Shown here: in pieces, positions 1 to 7,080 of the stretch
Numbering within the stretch: the first letter of the stretch is position 1
Layout: each line of letters opens with the position of its first letter
Assembly (NCBI GenBank): GCA_031551135.1
Contig: JAVBOA010000041.1
Location: forward strand, 1-20,704
Direction: 5' to 3'
Source: JAITVM01 sp031551135
GTDB taxonomy: Bacteria; Bacillota; Clostridia; Lachnospirales; JAITVM01
DNA: 20,704 bases
Notes under the pieces: generated by a model
What the model was told of the DNA's origin: nothing
Seen by the model: only the letters and a program-made list of their open reading frames with translations
Databases searched by the model: none
Made by a program: the position numbers and the translations under genes

Positions 1-144
1 TCGATAATCGTTTTTTTGTCACTTTAAATAAGGTCACTGAGCAATTGTGTATTGCTATCAATAATTTGGAACTCGAAACAATAAGGTCTATCACAGGTAG
101 AGCATGGATTTTGTCAACCGTTTAATTGGATATTAGTATAAGTA

Positions 145-196
145 TATATGGGCTTGCCAATTATTATTGGTAAGTCCATTTTACAAGCAAAGATAT
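145..196 (+). repeat. Cassette-flanking hairpin repeat, copy 1
   Basis: This roughly 50-bp sequence recurs at 1973-2021 with about 75-80% identity and a 3-bp gap in the loop. The first half folds into a 12-bp stem (GGGCTTGCCAAT against ATTGGTAAGTCC, two G-T wobbles), followed by a shared CCATTTTACAA segment. Here it overlaps the first codons of the toxin ORF. The two copies bracket the toxin-immunity pair, so it is probably the homology used to exchange such cassettes. That role is inference. Confidence 0.6.
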
Positions 197-1326
197 ATGC
201 ACTTGAGGGCGATTATGTAAATGCCGGATTAGCAGCTGGAGCGGCACTTCTGCCTTCATTTACCGGAGCGGCGGTTGTTTGGGGAAAAGCGGCGTTCAAA
301 ACTGTTGACAGCGTAGCGGGTTTATCAAAAATAGTAAAAAAAGTTGATAATATAACCGCAATGGCTACAAAAGCTGTATCTACCGCGAAAAAACAGGTAA
401 GCAAGATAACCCGAGCGATCGGTTCGAAAGTTGATGATGTATTCCGATCGAGCAAGAAAGCAAGTGCTATTATAAAAGACGCACCGTTAAACATAAAATC
501 TGCTTGTTTTACGGAAGATACTCTTGTATTGAGCAAAGATGGATTCATTAAAATAAAGGATATAAAAATTAATGATTTAGTCTACTCCGAAAATCCTTTA
601 ACCGGGGAAAAGGGATATAAGCGCGTAGTAAGGTTATTTGTAAAAGAGACAAAGCTTCTGATTCATATTTTTGTTGGAGAAGAAGAAATCAAAGCAACCG
701 AAAATCATCCGTTCTGGGTCGAAGGGCGCGGCTGGGTGACCGCAGGAAGCCTCGAAGCCGGAGATGTTTTACGTACACAAGATGGAAAAGATATCATAAT
801 CGATAAAGTTGAGTTTGAACATCTCGAGAAACCTGTTAAAGTCTATAACTTTGAGGTCGAAGATTTCCATACGTATTTTGTGTCGGGAACGCCGGTCTTG
901 GTGCATAATAATTGCGCTGGTGGAGCGGATAATGCTATAAAAGGACTTAATGTTGTTAATGATGGTTTTGGAGGATTTAAGGCTACGGTAAATGGAGATC
1001 CGAAAGCTTTCGCTATGTTTAAGCAGGGGTCAGATGGTGCTTTATTTGTTTCTGATTATTTTAAAGGGAATTTACAGAGCGGAAGCGAATTCTTGTCACA
1101 GTCAATTAAAAACACGGGGATAACACCAAAAAATAAAATGATCTTTACAAATATTATAAATGATGAAACTTTACTCGCGTATAAAACTGGTATAAGTGCT
1201 GCTGATTCTTTGCTTGGAAAATCTGGAACGAGGGTTTTGAATAATCTGGGATCACAGATTAAAAATATTGAATACTCATATGACACATTAAGGAATAAAT
1301 TGTCTGTTATATTTAATCTTGACTAG
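148..1326 (+). CDS. Orphan polymorphic toxin cassette with HINT domain
   Basis: This is the C-terminal part of a secreted polymorphic toxin, 392 residues as an ORF. Residues 1-60 contain a Gly/Ala-rich hydrophobic pretoxin-like segment. Residues 120-254 form a HINT (hedgehog/intein) autoprotease: Cys120 opens it (ACFTEDTLVLS), TENHPFW at 184-190 is the TxxH block, and it ends VLVHNN at 250-255. Residues 256-392 are the variable toxin tip, which I do not recognise. HINT domains in this position release the toxin tip after delivery. There is no secretion signal or long N-terminal shaft. An in-frame TAA lies at 139-141 and no Shine-Dalgarno sequence precedes the ATG, so it is probably a silent orphan module or the remnant of a longer toxin gene. 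The immunity candidate starts 12 bases downstream. Confidence 0.75.
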   Translation: MGLPIIIGKSILQAKIYALEGDYVNAGLAAGAALLPSFTGAAVVWGKAAFKTVDSVAGLSKIVKKVDNITAMATKAVSTAKKQVSKITRAIGSKVDDVFRSSKKASAIIKDAPLNIKSACFTEDTLVLSKDGFIKIKDIKINDLVYSENPLTGEKGYKRVVRLFVKETKLLIHIFVGEEEIKATENHPFWVEGRGWVTAGSLEAGDVLRTQDGKDIIIDKVEFEHLEKPVKVYNFEVEDFHTYFVSGTPVLVHNNCAGGADNAIKGLNVVNDGFGGFKATVNGDPKAFAMFKQGSDGALFVSDYFKGNLQSGSEFLSQSIKNTGITPKNKMIFTNIINDETLLAYKTGISAADSLLGKSGTRVLNNLGSQIKNIEYSYDTLRNKLSVIFNLD

Positions 1327-1338
1327 GAGGTGAATACA

Positions 1339-1863
1339 ATGAGCTATTTTGTTGAAGAAAAGATTGAACTGGAAAAACTAATTTTAGATTTATTTAGCAG
1401 AAGAAATGCAAAGAATCATTTTTCAGATGAAGAAAAGGCTGAATTAGAAAAATTAATTCTTAAGTTGATCAAAAGAAGTGATACTTTGAATTATTTTTCG
1501 AGAGAAGAAAAAATTGAACTAGAAAAATTAAAATTTGATTCGAAAATTGAGCCGAGTTTTGATTTAATGCGTTCTTGCTTAGTGTGGTCAGACGAAAGAC
1601 CTGATAGATACAGTACAGAAAGTTATGATAGACTGAGGGACTTATGGATTGCTAGATATTTTATTTATCATTCAAATATTCCAGAAAAAGAATGGTGGAT
1701 AAGTGAGCAAGCTAGAATTTACTATAAAATTTGCTGGAAAACAGCTTTTGAATCTGGTGTTAAATGGCCAGGGTTCAGAAAAGAACGATTGTTCTTGAGG
1801 GGAGAAGACAAAGAATATTTGCGAGAAGAATTAGAAAAATTAAGAAGTTCTACAGAGTTGTAA
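1339..1863 (+). CDS. Putative immunity protein with N-terminal repeats
   Basis: Predicted protein of 174 residues, family not recognised. Its position directly after a polymorphic-toxin tip is the usual place for the cognate immunity gene, which would neutralise the toxin in the cytoplasm; this is inferred from context. The start is the ATG at 1339, with AGGAGG at 1325-1330 and 8-base spacing. A GTG nine bases upstream overlaps that ribosome site and is rejected. The first ~65 residues hold three imperfect repeats of about 26 residues around the pattern EEK-x-ELEKL, very rich in Glu, Lys and Leu and probably helical. The second half is Trp/Tyr/Arg-rich and globular-looking. No signal peptide or membrane segment is seen. 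Confidence 0.65.
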   Translation: MSYFVEEKIELEKLILDLFSRRNAKNHFSDEEKAELEKLILKLIKRSDTLNYFSREEKIELEKLKFDSKIEPSFDLMRSCLVWSDERPDRYSTESYDRLRDLWIARYFIYHSNIPEKEWWISEQARIYYKICWKTAFESGVKWPGFRKERLFLRGEDKEYLREELEKLRSSTEL

Positions 1864-1972
1864 ACCTTTATAAATTTAAAACACAGGTGCAGAGCTAAAG
1901 TTTTGTTTTTGTACCTGTTATATTGCTCATCTAACTGGTCTGCAATAATTATTATTACCTCTAAAATATGTA

Positions 1973-2021
1973 GATACGGACTTGCTAATTATTGGCAGGT
2001 CCATTTTACAAACCAAGATGT
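1973..2021 (+). repeat. Cassette-flanking hairpin repeat, copy 2
   Basis: Second copy of the repeat at 145-196. It forms an 11-bp stem, GGACTTGCTAA against TTGGCAGGTCC, again with wobble pairs, followed by the shared CCATTTTACAA. Unlike copy 1 it opens no toxin reading frame. It reads as the leftover 5' end of another cassette, or as the far recombination boundary of the toxin-immunity pair. Confidence 0.55.
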
Positions 2022-2040
2022 ATTAAGCGAAAATATCAGA

Positions 2041-2084
2041 GACAGTTCTGTCGGTAATATTGCAGGCAGAACTGTCATTTTTTT
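2041..2084 (+). terminator. Intrinsic terminator after toxin-immunity cassette
   Basis: A perfect 10-bp stem, GACAGTTCTG at 2041-2050 and CAGAACTGTC at 2067-2076, is followed by a seven-T run at 2078-2084. It would end transcription coming from the toxin-immunity locus. Confidence 0.8.
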
Positions 2085-2665
2085 GATTTAAAATATAAAT
2101 CGAAAAAGCACGATAAACTCGAGCGGAGAAATCAAAAGTAAATGATTTAGCTCGATCGATCGAGAAACAAGCAGAGAATCCGGGGACGGCTTTCTGAAAA
2201 TGAAATACAGTCTTTTAGTAATGTACCTGCTTGCGCTTATAATAAATGCTAATAGAAGTATACATAATATTTCACAACCCCCTCGAAAAAATTTACTATA
2301 CAGATTTAATAAAAAATCGCGATAAAATAAATTTATTTTATTTGTAAAAAAATCTTGATATGACATAAATAGCCATAATATTGCTGTATAATCATATTAA
2401 TACAAGTTCACATAATGAGCCGATTTATGATTTATAGAGCATTTACAAACGAATAAATTTATTTTTACAGTTTTTAATATATTGCATTTCCAAGTCTTTG
2501 CTTTTAATCTGTAAATTTCAAATTAAGTACTTTCCTATTCCTATTTTCTATTTTCGTAAAACACACTTTTTCGTATTCCTATTTATTAAATATTAATTCA
2601 GAACTAATCTTAAACATTTCATTGCATAAATATACATAAAATTATTGATCGCATCATAAAAATTT
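2085..2665. other. AT-rich intergenic stretch, no gene seen
   Basis: About 580 bases between the toxin locus and the phage replication module. I see no ORF with a ribosome site or recognisable protein; one 92-codon reverse ORF here lacks both. A perfect 14-bp palindrome, CTCGATCGATCGAG, sits near 2152-2165. A phage-host boundary might lie here, but no attachment site can be identified without the other end of the element. Confidence 0.5.
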
Positions 2666-2778
2666 ATACTATTTCCCTTCTAAAGAATAGAAAAAAATAT
2701 TTAATTCCGTGCTTGGAGCGTTGCGCGGAACGCTCCGCTGTGAAAATTTTTTTCTACACATTAAATGGGAAATAGTAT
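2666..2778. repeat. 113-bp stem-loop element, copy A
   Basis: The ends are perfect inverted repeats: ATACTATTTCCC at 2666-2677 and GGGAAATAGTAT at 2767-2778. Inside are a second A/T-rich stem (TAGAAAAAAA at 2688-2697 against TTTTTTTCTA at 2747-2756) and a hairpin (TTCCGTGC near 2705-2712 against GCGCGGAA at 2723-2730). CGCTCCGCTGTGAAAA follows. A copy of identical length lies at 9211-9323, where the stems differ in sequence but still pair. This copy ends 23 bases before the helicase start. Confidence 0.8.
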
Positions 2779-2801
2779 TAGTTGAAGTGGGGAGTGATAA
2801 A

Positions 2802-4238
2802 TTGCAAGATACCAAAGCTATGGCTTTGTTAGCGGTCAAAGCAGCGGCGTATGAACATCAGATTAAGGCTTTTGAACTGGCGTGTGGGCTTTTTGGGTTG
2901 GGTGAACAAAAAGCAATAAATGCATGTGCGCTTTTGATGGAGATGGGTACGGGTAAAACTTTTACAGCAATTGCAATTGTGGGCGCGCTTCTTGGGGCTA
3001 ATAAAATCAAAAGAGTGCTAATTGTTTCGCCGCTGTCGGTAACTACTGTATGGGAAGCGGAATTTTCTAAATTTGCAGCTTTTGAATATAATCTTAAGAT
3101 TCTAAAAGGTAATTCTGCGAAAAAAACCGAAATTCTGAAAAATACAGCGTTACAAGGACTGCAAATTGTTGTTGTAAACTATGAATCGCTATGGCGTATT
3201 GAGCGTGAGATTGTGGACTGGAAAGCGGATTTGATTATTGCGGACGAGTCGCATAAAATCAAGGTACATAGCACAAATGTATCGAAATCAATGCATAGGC
3301 TCGGTGCGAAATCGAAATATCGCCTGCTATTAACAGGCACACCGATAACTAACAAGATTATTGATATTTTTTCGCAATATAAGTTCCTGAACCCGAATGT
3401 TTTCGGGCATAGCTTTTATCGATTTCGGAATCGGTATTTCTGGATGGAGGGCTATGGCGGTTATACTCTCGTACTTAAAAAGCATATGGAAGCTGAGTTA
3501 ATTGAGAAAATCCACAGTATTGCGTTTAGAGTCACAAAAGCGGATTGCTTGGATTTACCGGAAATTACCGAAAATATGCGATTTGTTGAGTTAGAAGAAG
3601 CTGCGGCTAAAATTTATAGAAATCTTTTGAAAGACAGTTATGCCGCATTTGAAAAAGGTGAAATTACAGTAACTAATATTTTGACAAGGCTGCTTAGGCT
3701 CTCGCAATTGACCGGCGGTTTTATAAAAAATGATGATTCTGGCAGTATCATACAAATTAGTAAAGCTAAGCTTATTGCGCTTGAAGATATAATCGAAAAC
3801 GCGTTGAACGAGGATAAAAAACTCGTAATTATTGCAAGGTTTATTCCTGAAATAAATGCTATTTGTGCAATGCTTAATGAAAAAAGTATTTCATATTCGG
3901 CGATATTCGGCGCAGTAAAAAACCGTGATGAACAAGTGAATGAGTTTCAAAATAACCCTAATACAAGAGTGTTTGTCGGGCAAATAGCCACAGCGGGGCT
4001 TGGTATAACGCTGACAGCATCAAGTGTAATGGTTTTTTATTCTTTGGATTATTCGATTGCTAATTTCGAGCAGTCAAAAGCTCGGATACATCGCGCAGGG
4101 CAGAAGGAAAATTGTAGTTATTTGTATTTGATAGCGAAAGGTACATTAGACGAAATAGTTTTAGCAGCTCTCAGGGATAAAGCTGATATGGCTAAAGCTT
4201 TGATTGATTCGTATAAAAACGGCGGTAATTTTTTTTAA
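2802..4238 (+). CDS. SNF2-family (SF2) DNA helicase/ATPase, phage type
   Basis: Predicted 478-residue superfamily 2 ATPase of the SNF2 group, commonly encoded in phage replication modules; it would translocate on or remodel DNA in the cytoplasm. Seen in sequence: Walker A region EMGTGKTFTA in the first third, then VLIVSPLSV (Ia), DLIIADESHKIK (DExH box), LLLTGTPI (III), and in the second half VGQIATAGLGITLTAS and ARIHRAGQ (motifs V/VI). Start: the frame is open upstream, but TTG at 2802 has GGGGAG at 2789-2794 with 7-base spacing, whereas earlier starts would lie inside the stem-loop element. The next gene begins 15 bases after the stop. The exact substrate cannot be told from sequence. Confidence 0.88.
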   Translation: MQDTKAMALLAVKAAAYEHQIKAFELACGLFGLGEQKAINACALLMEMGTGKTFTAIAIVGALLGANKIKRVLIVSPLSVTTVWEAEFSKFAAFEYNLKILKGNSAKKTEILKNTALQGLQIVVVNYESLWRIEREIVDWKADLIIADESHKIKVHSTNVSKSMHRLGAKSKYRLLLTGTPITNKIIDIFSQYKFLNPNVFGHSFYRFRNRYFWMEGYGGYTLVLKKHMEAELIEKIHSIAFRVTKADCLDLPEITENMRFVELEEAAAKIYRNLLKDSYAAFEKGEITVTNILTRLLRLSQLTGGFIKNDDSGSIIQISKAKLIALEDIIENALNEDKKLVIIARFIPEINAICAMLNEKSISYSAIFGAVKNRDEQVNEFQNNPNTRVFVGQIATAGLGITLTASSVMVFYSLDYSIANFEQSKARIHRAGQKENCSYLYLIAKGTLDEIVLAALRDKADMAKALIDSYKNGGNFF

Positions 4239-4253
4239 TATGGAAGTGTTGAT

Positions 4254-4658
4254 ATGGAAACTATGTTCGATTTAGCGGATAAACTTAAAGAACTTAAGGA
4301 TAAGAAGAAAGTTTTACAAAACGAATTAAAGGATTTAGAAGCGGAGATTGAATTGACGGATTATAAGCTTTCCGAAATAATGGCGGAAAACGAGATGCAA
4401 AATTTTACGCGGTCTAAGGTGATGTTCTATCTTAAGACAAGCACTCGTGCGTCAGCTGTATCAGGACAAAAAGAAAAATTATATGAAAGCCTGAAAAATA
4501 ACGGCTATGGAGATTTGGTATATGAAACAGTTAATGCAAATTCACTGTCGGCTTTTGTTAAGGAAGAGATTACGGAGAATGCTGATAAATTACCGGATTG
4601 GCTGGCAGGGCTTGTGAATGTATTTGAAAAGACAAATGTAGTTATAAGGGAAAAATAA
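4254..4658 (+). CDS. Coiled-coil phage protein of unknown function
   Basis: Predicted 134-residue acidic, soluble protein; family not firmly recognised. Residues ~5-45 are a Lys/Glu/Leu heptad-like stretch (LKDKKKVLQNELKDLEAEIE), strongly suggestive of a coiled coil and hence dimerisation. The C-terminal half ends with a short Trp-containing helix region (LPDWLAGLVNVFEK). It sits between the SNF2 helicase (15-base gap) and the Cys-rich protein (30-base gap) with matching orientation, so a role in the same replication or recombination complex is inferred. The start ATG has GGAAG 7 bases upstream. Small proteins of this build often accompany SNF2 helicases in clostridial prophages, but this is recollection of gene order only. 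Confidence 0.65.
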   Translation: METMFDLADKLKELKDKKKVLQNELKDLEAEIELTDYKLSEIMAENEMQNFTRSKVMFYLKTSTRASAVSGQKEKLYESLKNNGYGDLVYETVNANSLSAFVKEEITENADKLPDWLAGLVNVFEKTNVVIREK

Positions 4659-4688
4659 TTGTGACAATCCATAAAGGGGATAATTAAT

Positions 4689-5384
4689 ATGTCAGAAAAT
4701 GAATTAAGTATTACGCAAAACTCTTTCAGCAATTTAAAAGATTTTAATATGGCTGAGGCTCTGAAATCCGAATTAGATGGGCTTGATACGAGCTTTGAAC
4801 GCATTAAAATGCCGTCAGCGGGCTCTACTATTTTCGAAATACAGGAAGACTCGGATGATGAAAACGAAACAATAAAGGATTTTACAGCGGTGATCTTGTA
4901 CCACGAACCTTATAGAGCTTTTTATAATGATAAATATTCGGGTGGTAACCAGCCGCCTGATTGTGGAAGCTTTGATGGGATAAATGGCGAAGGCGTGCCG
5001 GGCGGTGAGTGCGAAAAATGTGAGTTTAACAGATTTGGTAGCGCAGAAAATGGTGGCAAAGCTTGCAAGGATCGCCGTAGGATATATTTGCTCAGGGAGC
5101 ACGAAATATTTCCGCTAATGCTTTCGTTGCCCACAGGGTCGTTAAAAAATTTTTCGCAGTATATAAAGAAACTTTTATCGAAAGGTATAAAATCGAATAA
5201 TGTTCTAACGAAATTCTCTTTGAAAAAAGCGCTGAATACTAATGGCATGCCGTATTCGCAGGCGCAGTTTTCCTTAGCAAGAGTTTTGAACACCGAGGAA
5301 TACGAAACGATAAATATTTTATCGGAGCAGATAAAAATACACAATCTAAAATCAAGCTTTATTACTGAGGAACATGATAAATAG
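4689..5384 (+). CDS. Cys-rich (zinc-binding-like) phage replication-module protein
   Basis: Predicted 231-residue protein. Residues ~95-130 carry four cysteines in the pattern C-x18-C-x2-C-x13-C, inside a Gly/Asn/Phe-rich stretch (CEKCEFNRFGS, then KACKDRRR), which looks like a zinc-binding knuckle. The following ~100 residues look alpha/beta (YLLREHEIFPLMLSLPTGS). Such proteins sit beside phage helicases and primases and may bind single-stranded DNA, but I cannot place this one in a named family. The first 45 residues are acidic. ATG at 4689 has AAGGGGA at 4674-4680. It follows the coiled-coil gene by 30 bases. Confidence 0.65.
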   Translation: MSENELSITQNSFSNLKDFNMAEALKSELDGLDTSFERIKMPSAGSTIFEIQEDSDDENETIKDFTAVILYHEPYRAFYNDKYSGGNQPPDCGSFDGINGEGVPGGECEKCEFNRFGSAENGGKACKDRRRIYLLREHEIFPLMLSLPTGSLKNFSQYIKKLLSKGIKSNNVLTKFSLKKALNTNGMPYSQAQFSLARVLNTEEYETINILSEQIKIHNLKSSFITEEHDK

Positions 5385-5474
5385 CCCCAAGCCTAAATGC
5401 GCATTGTGATTTAAAATGGAATCAAAATTATTTCTAATCAGAAATGCTATGAAAAAGCCAAGGGAGGTTGGATT

Positions 5475-5840
5475 ATGTGTATGAGCGAAAGGATTAACCG
5501 GAAATATATATATATTTGTTCCGCTTACAGAGGGGATGTTGGGTTTAATATAAAAAAAGCCTGTGAATACAGTAAATTTGTCGTTTTGAATGGACATATT
5601 CCGATTGTAGTGCATCTCATGTTTCCACAATTCTTAGATGATAATATCGAAGCTGAACGCAAGCTTGGAATCTCTATGGGATTGGATATACTATCAAAAA
5701 TCGACGAAGTGTGGGTTTTTGGATCGAAGATATCGGAAGGCATGGAAGCGGAAATATTGCACGCAGAGATAAACGAAAAAATGATTAGGTATTTCGACGA
5801 GAACTGCTGTAAATTAGTGCCTGCTTTAGATAATTCATGA
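5475..5840 (+). CDS. DUF4406-like protein (nucleoside deoxyribosyltransferase-like fold)
   Basis: Predicted 121 residues. The N-terminus YIYICSAYRGD, the central HIPIVVHLMFPQFLDD and the later DEVWVFGSKISEGMEAEI match the pattern of phage DUF4406/DUF7768 proteins, which resemble nucleoside 2-deoxyribosyltransferases: a Rossmann-like core with an ER/EGM-E acidic motif that binds a nucleotide or sugar. The reaction of these phage proteins is not settled; a role in nucleotide handling is plausible. The start is ATG at 5475 with AGGGAGG at 5461-5467, 7-base spacing. It is followed by a structured 170-base gap. Confidence 0.75.
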   Translation: MCMSERINRKYIYICSAYRGDVGFNIKKACEYSKFVVLNGHIPIVVHLMFPQFLDDNIEAERKLGISMGLDILSKIDEVWVFGSKISEGMEAEILHAEINEKMIRYFDENCCKLVPALDNS

Positions 5841-5852
5841 TGTTTAAATTTG

Positions 5853-5965
5853 GCGCATTCAATTTAAGGGCGATTTTGGGCGATTTTAGAGATTTTATTC
5901 TTTAGTGAATAAAATTACCACAAAATACATGAAATGCGCGTATCTGCTCAAAATCGACCTTAAAT
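5853..5965. repeat. Structured intergenic region with crossing inverted repeats
   Basis: Four elements are visible: a tandem 10-bp direct repeat GGGCGATTTT (5868-5877 and 5878-5887); an inverted repeat of two 20-base arms (5862-5881 and 5946-5965) matching at 18 of 20 positions; GCGCATT at 5853-5859 against AATGCGC at 5933-5939; and a central hairpin TTTTATTC/GAATAAAA (5893-5900 and 5907-5914). The 7-bp and 20-base pairings cross, as in a pseudoknot. It lies between the DUF4406-like gene and the nuclease gene. Function unknown: mRNA control element, operator or origin are possible. Confidence 0.55.
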
Positions 5966-6013
5966 AGGTATATATGTAAATAAATGCTAATTATTTCGGG
6001 AAGTAGTTTTGGT

Positions 6014-6295
6014 ATGAATGAAAAACAAATAACAAATTCGATTTTGAAATATTTGAGGAGTTTACCGGAATGCTTTTGTTGGAAGGAACATGGGTCAGCG
6101 TATAGTTCGGGGATTCCGGATATCATTTGCTGTATTAGCGGTTTTTTCGTGGCTTTCGAGGTAAAGACTAAATCCGGTAAACTGACGAAGCTACAAGAAA
6201 TAGGGATTCGAAGAATAAAAGATGCAAAGGGAATAGCATGCAAAGTGACAAGCGTCGACGAAGTTAAATGTGTTCTTGATAATTTGGAGGTTTGA
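6014..6295 (+). CDS. VRR-NUC domain nuclease (PD-(D/E)xK)
   Basis: Predicted 93-residue single-domain nuclease. VRR-NUC proteins are PD-(D/E)xK enzymes of phages, thought to cut branched DNA such as replication or recombination intermediates. Seen: an N-terminal acidic helix (NEKQITNSILKYLRS), SSGIPDIICCISG with the catalytic PD, FFVAFEVKTKSGKLTKLQ with the E-x-K pair, and a final strand-helix with VTSVDEVKCVL. The length is normal for the phage version. The ATG at 6014 is preferred over one ten codons upstream because GGGAAG lies at 5998-6003 and the family begins at this Met-Asn-Glu. The next gene starts 4 bases after the stop, with its ribosome site inside this gene's end. Confidence 0.88.
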   Translation: MNEKQITNSILKYLRSLPECFCWKEHGSAYSSGIPDIICCISGFFVAFEVKTKSGKLTKLQEIGIRRIKDAKGIACKVTSVDEVKCVLDNLEV

Positions 6296-6299
6296 TCAT

Positions 6300-6743
6300 A
6301 TGATTGCATGGGTTTATTTGGATAAAAAAATGGCATCGATTGATGCGCTAAAGGATTTTGACAGTATGGAATACATAATTAGGAATTATGAAATTCAGCT
6401 TGTAGAGCTTAGGGATAAAGCTGTTGATACTAAAGCACCGATTATTGGGTTTATGTCGAAAAACAAAGATTTGCATTTGTTCGAATCGAGGACTGTAAAT
6501 TTGATTGATGAAATTGATGTTTTGAAAGAAAGATACCGCAGGGCAGTTGAATATATGAAATGGTTTAGACCGGCTTGGGAGGAATTGAATGACGAGGAAC
6601 AATATGTTCTAAGCGAGTTTTATATTAATGATACAAATGCTGTAAAAAATATATGCGAGAAGTTCGAGATTGAGCGCTCTTCGGCGTATAATAAGAAAAA
6701 TAGGGCTTTGAATAAGCTTGCTGTTTTGTTGTATGGGAAATAG
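6300..6743 (+). CDS. Phage transcriptional regulator, sigma-70 region 4-like (ArpU/RinA type)
   Basis: Predicted 147 residues. The C-terminal ~50 residues (ELNDEEQYVLSEFYI to the end) are a helix-turn-helix resembling sigma-70 region 4: NICEKFEIERSSAYNKKNRAL gives a turn followed by a recognition helix. The N-terminal two thirds is helical and charged. This is the build of the DUF1492/ArpU/RinA-like phage regulators, which often end early operons and switch on late genes. A target could be the promoters near 10644 and 12313; that link is inference. ATG at 6300 has GGAGG at 6286-6290. A terminator-like hairpin follows. Confidence 0.75.
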   Translation: MIAWVYLDKKMASIDALKDFDSMEYIIRNYEIQLVELRDKAVDTKAPIIGFMSKNKDLHLFESRTVNLIDEIDVLKERYRRAVEYMKWFRPAWEELNDEEQYVLSEFYINDTNAVKNICEKFEIERSSAYNKKNRALNKLAVLLYGK

Positions 6744-6786
6744 AATTGCGGATGCTTGTTGGATTACGCTAATGATATAAAAAATG

Positions 6787-6826
6787 AAGCCTTTGCAATT
6801 ATAAAAATGCAGAGGCTTTCTTATTC
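6787..6826 (+). terminator. Terminator-like hairpin before the primase gene
   Basis: AAGCCTTTGCA at 6787-6797 pairs with TGCAGAGGCTT at 6808-6818 (11 bp, one wobble), followed by a weak T-rich tail, TCTTATTC. It may cause partial termination or act as an mRNA-processing hairpin upstream of the primase. Confidence 0.55.
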
Positions 6827-6849
6827 GTAAAAAAGGGGTGGATTAGTCA

Positions 6850-7080
6850 ATGTCAAAGAATACAGAAAATTACTTAAATATCCCTAAAGAAATGAAAATA
6901 CTGAATCAATGGGTGGTCTGGGGTGTTGATAAAAATAACGTTAAATGTCCGTTTAAAGCGACTAATTTGAAACCGGCAAAGGCGGGTGAACCGAGTACTT
7001 GGACTAACTATTACGAATCGGTTAATGCTGTTAAAAGCGGCTTGGCACAAGGGATTGGGTTTGAGTTTATATGGAAATAA
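6850..7080 (+). CDS. Primase N-terminal segment (frame 1 of a frameshifted gene)
   Basis: 76-codon reading frame with its own ribosome site (AGGGGTGGAT upstream of ATG 6850). It encodes the first ~73 residues of the primase: LNIPKEMKILNQWVVWGVDK followed by GEPSTWTNYYESV and GIGFEF. This is the usual opening of phage primase-polymerases (quality pattern: QWV-W ... STW ... GIGF). In known relatives the chain continues directly into a GIDLD catalytic motif, which here lies in the +1 frame (about 7073 onward). It stops at TAA 7078-7080. Read alone it would be a non-functional fragment. Confidence 0.8.
   Translation: MSKNTENYLNIPKEMKILNQWVVWGVDKNNVKCPFKATNLKPAKAGEPSTWTNYYESVNAVKSGLAQGIGFEFIWK

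Noticed and set aside
1903..2091. 62-codon forward ORF after the immunity gene
   Set aside because: It reads through the hairpin repeat and terminator; no ribosome site or plausible protein.
2088..2366. 92-codon reverse ORF with a hydrophobic stretch
   Set aside because: No ribosome site, biased AT-rich composition, no recognisable family, overlaps the terminator end of the toxin locus.
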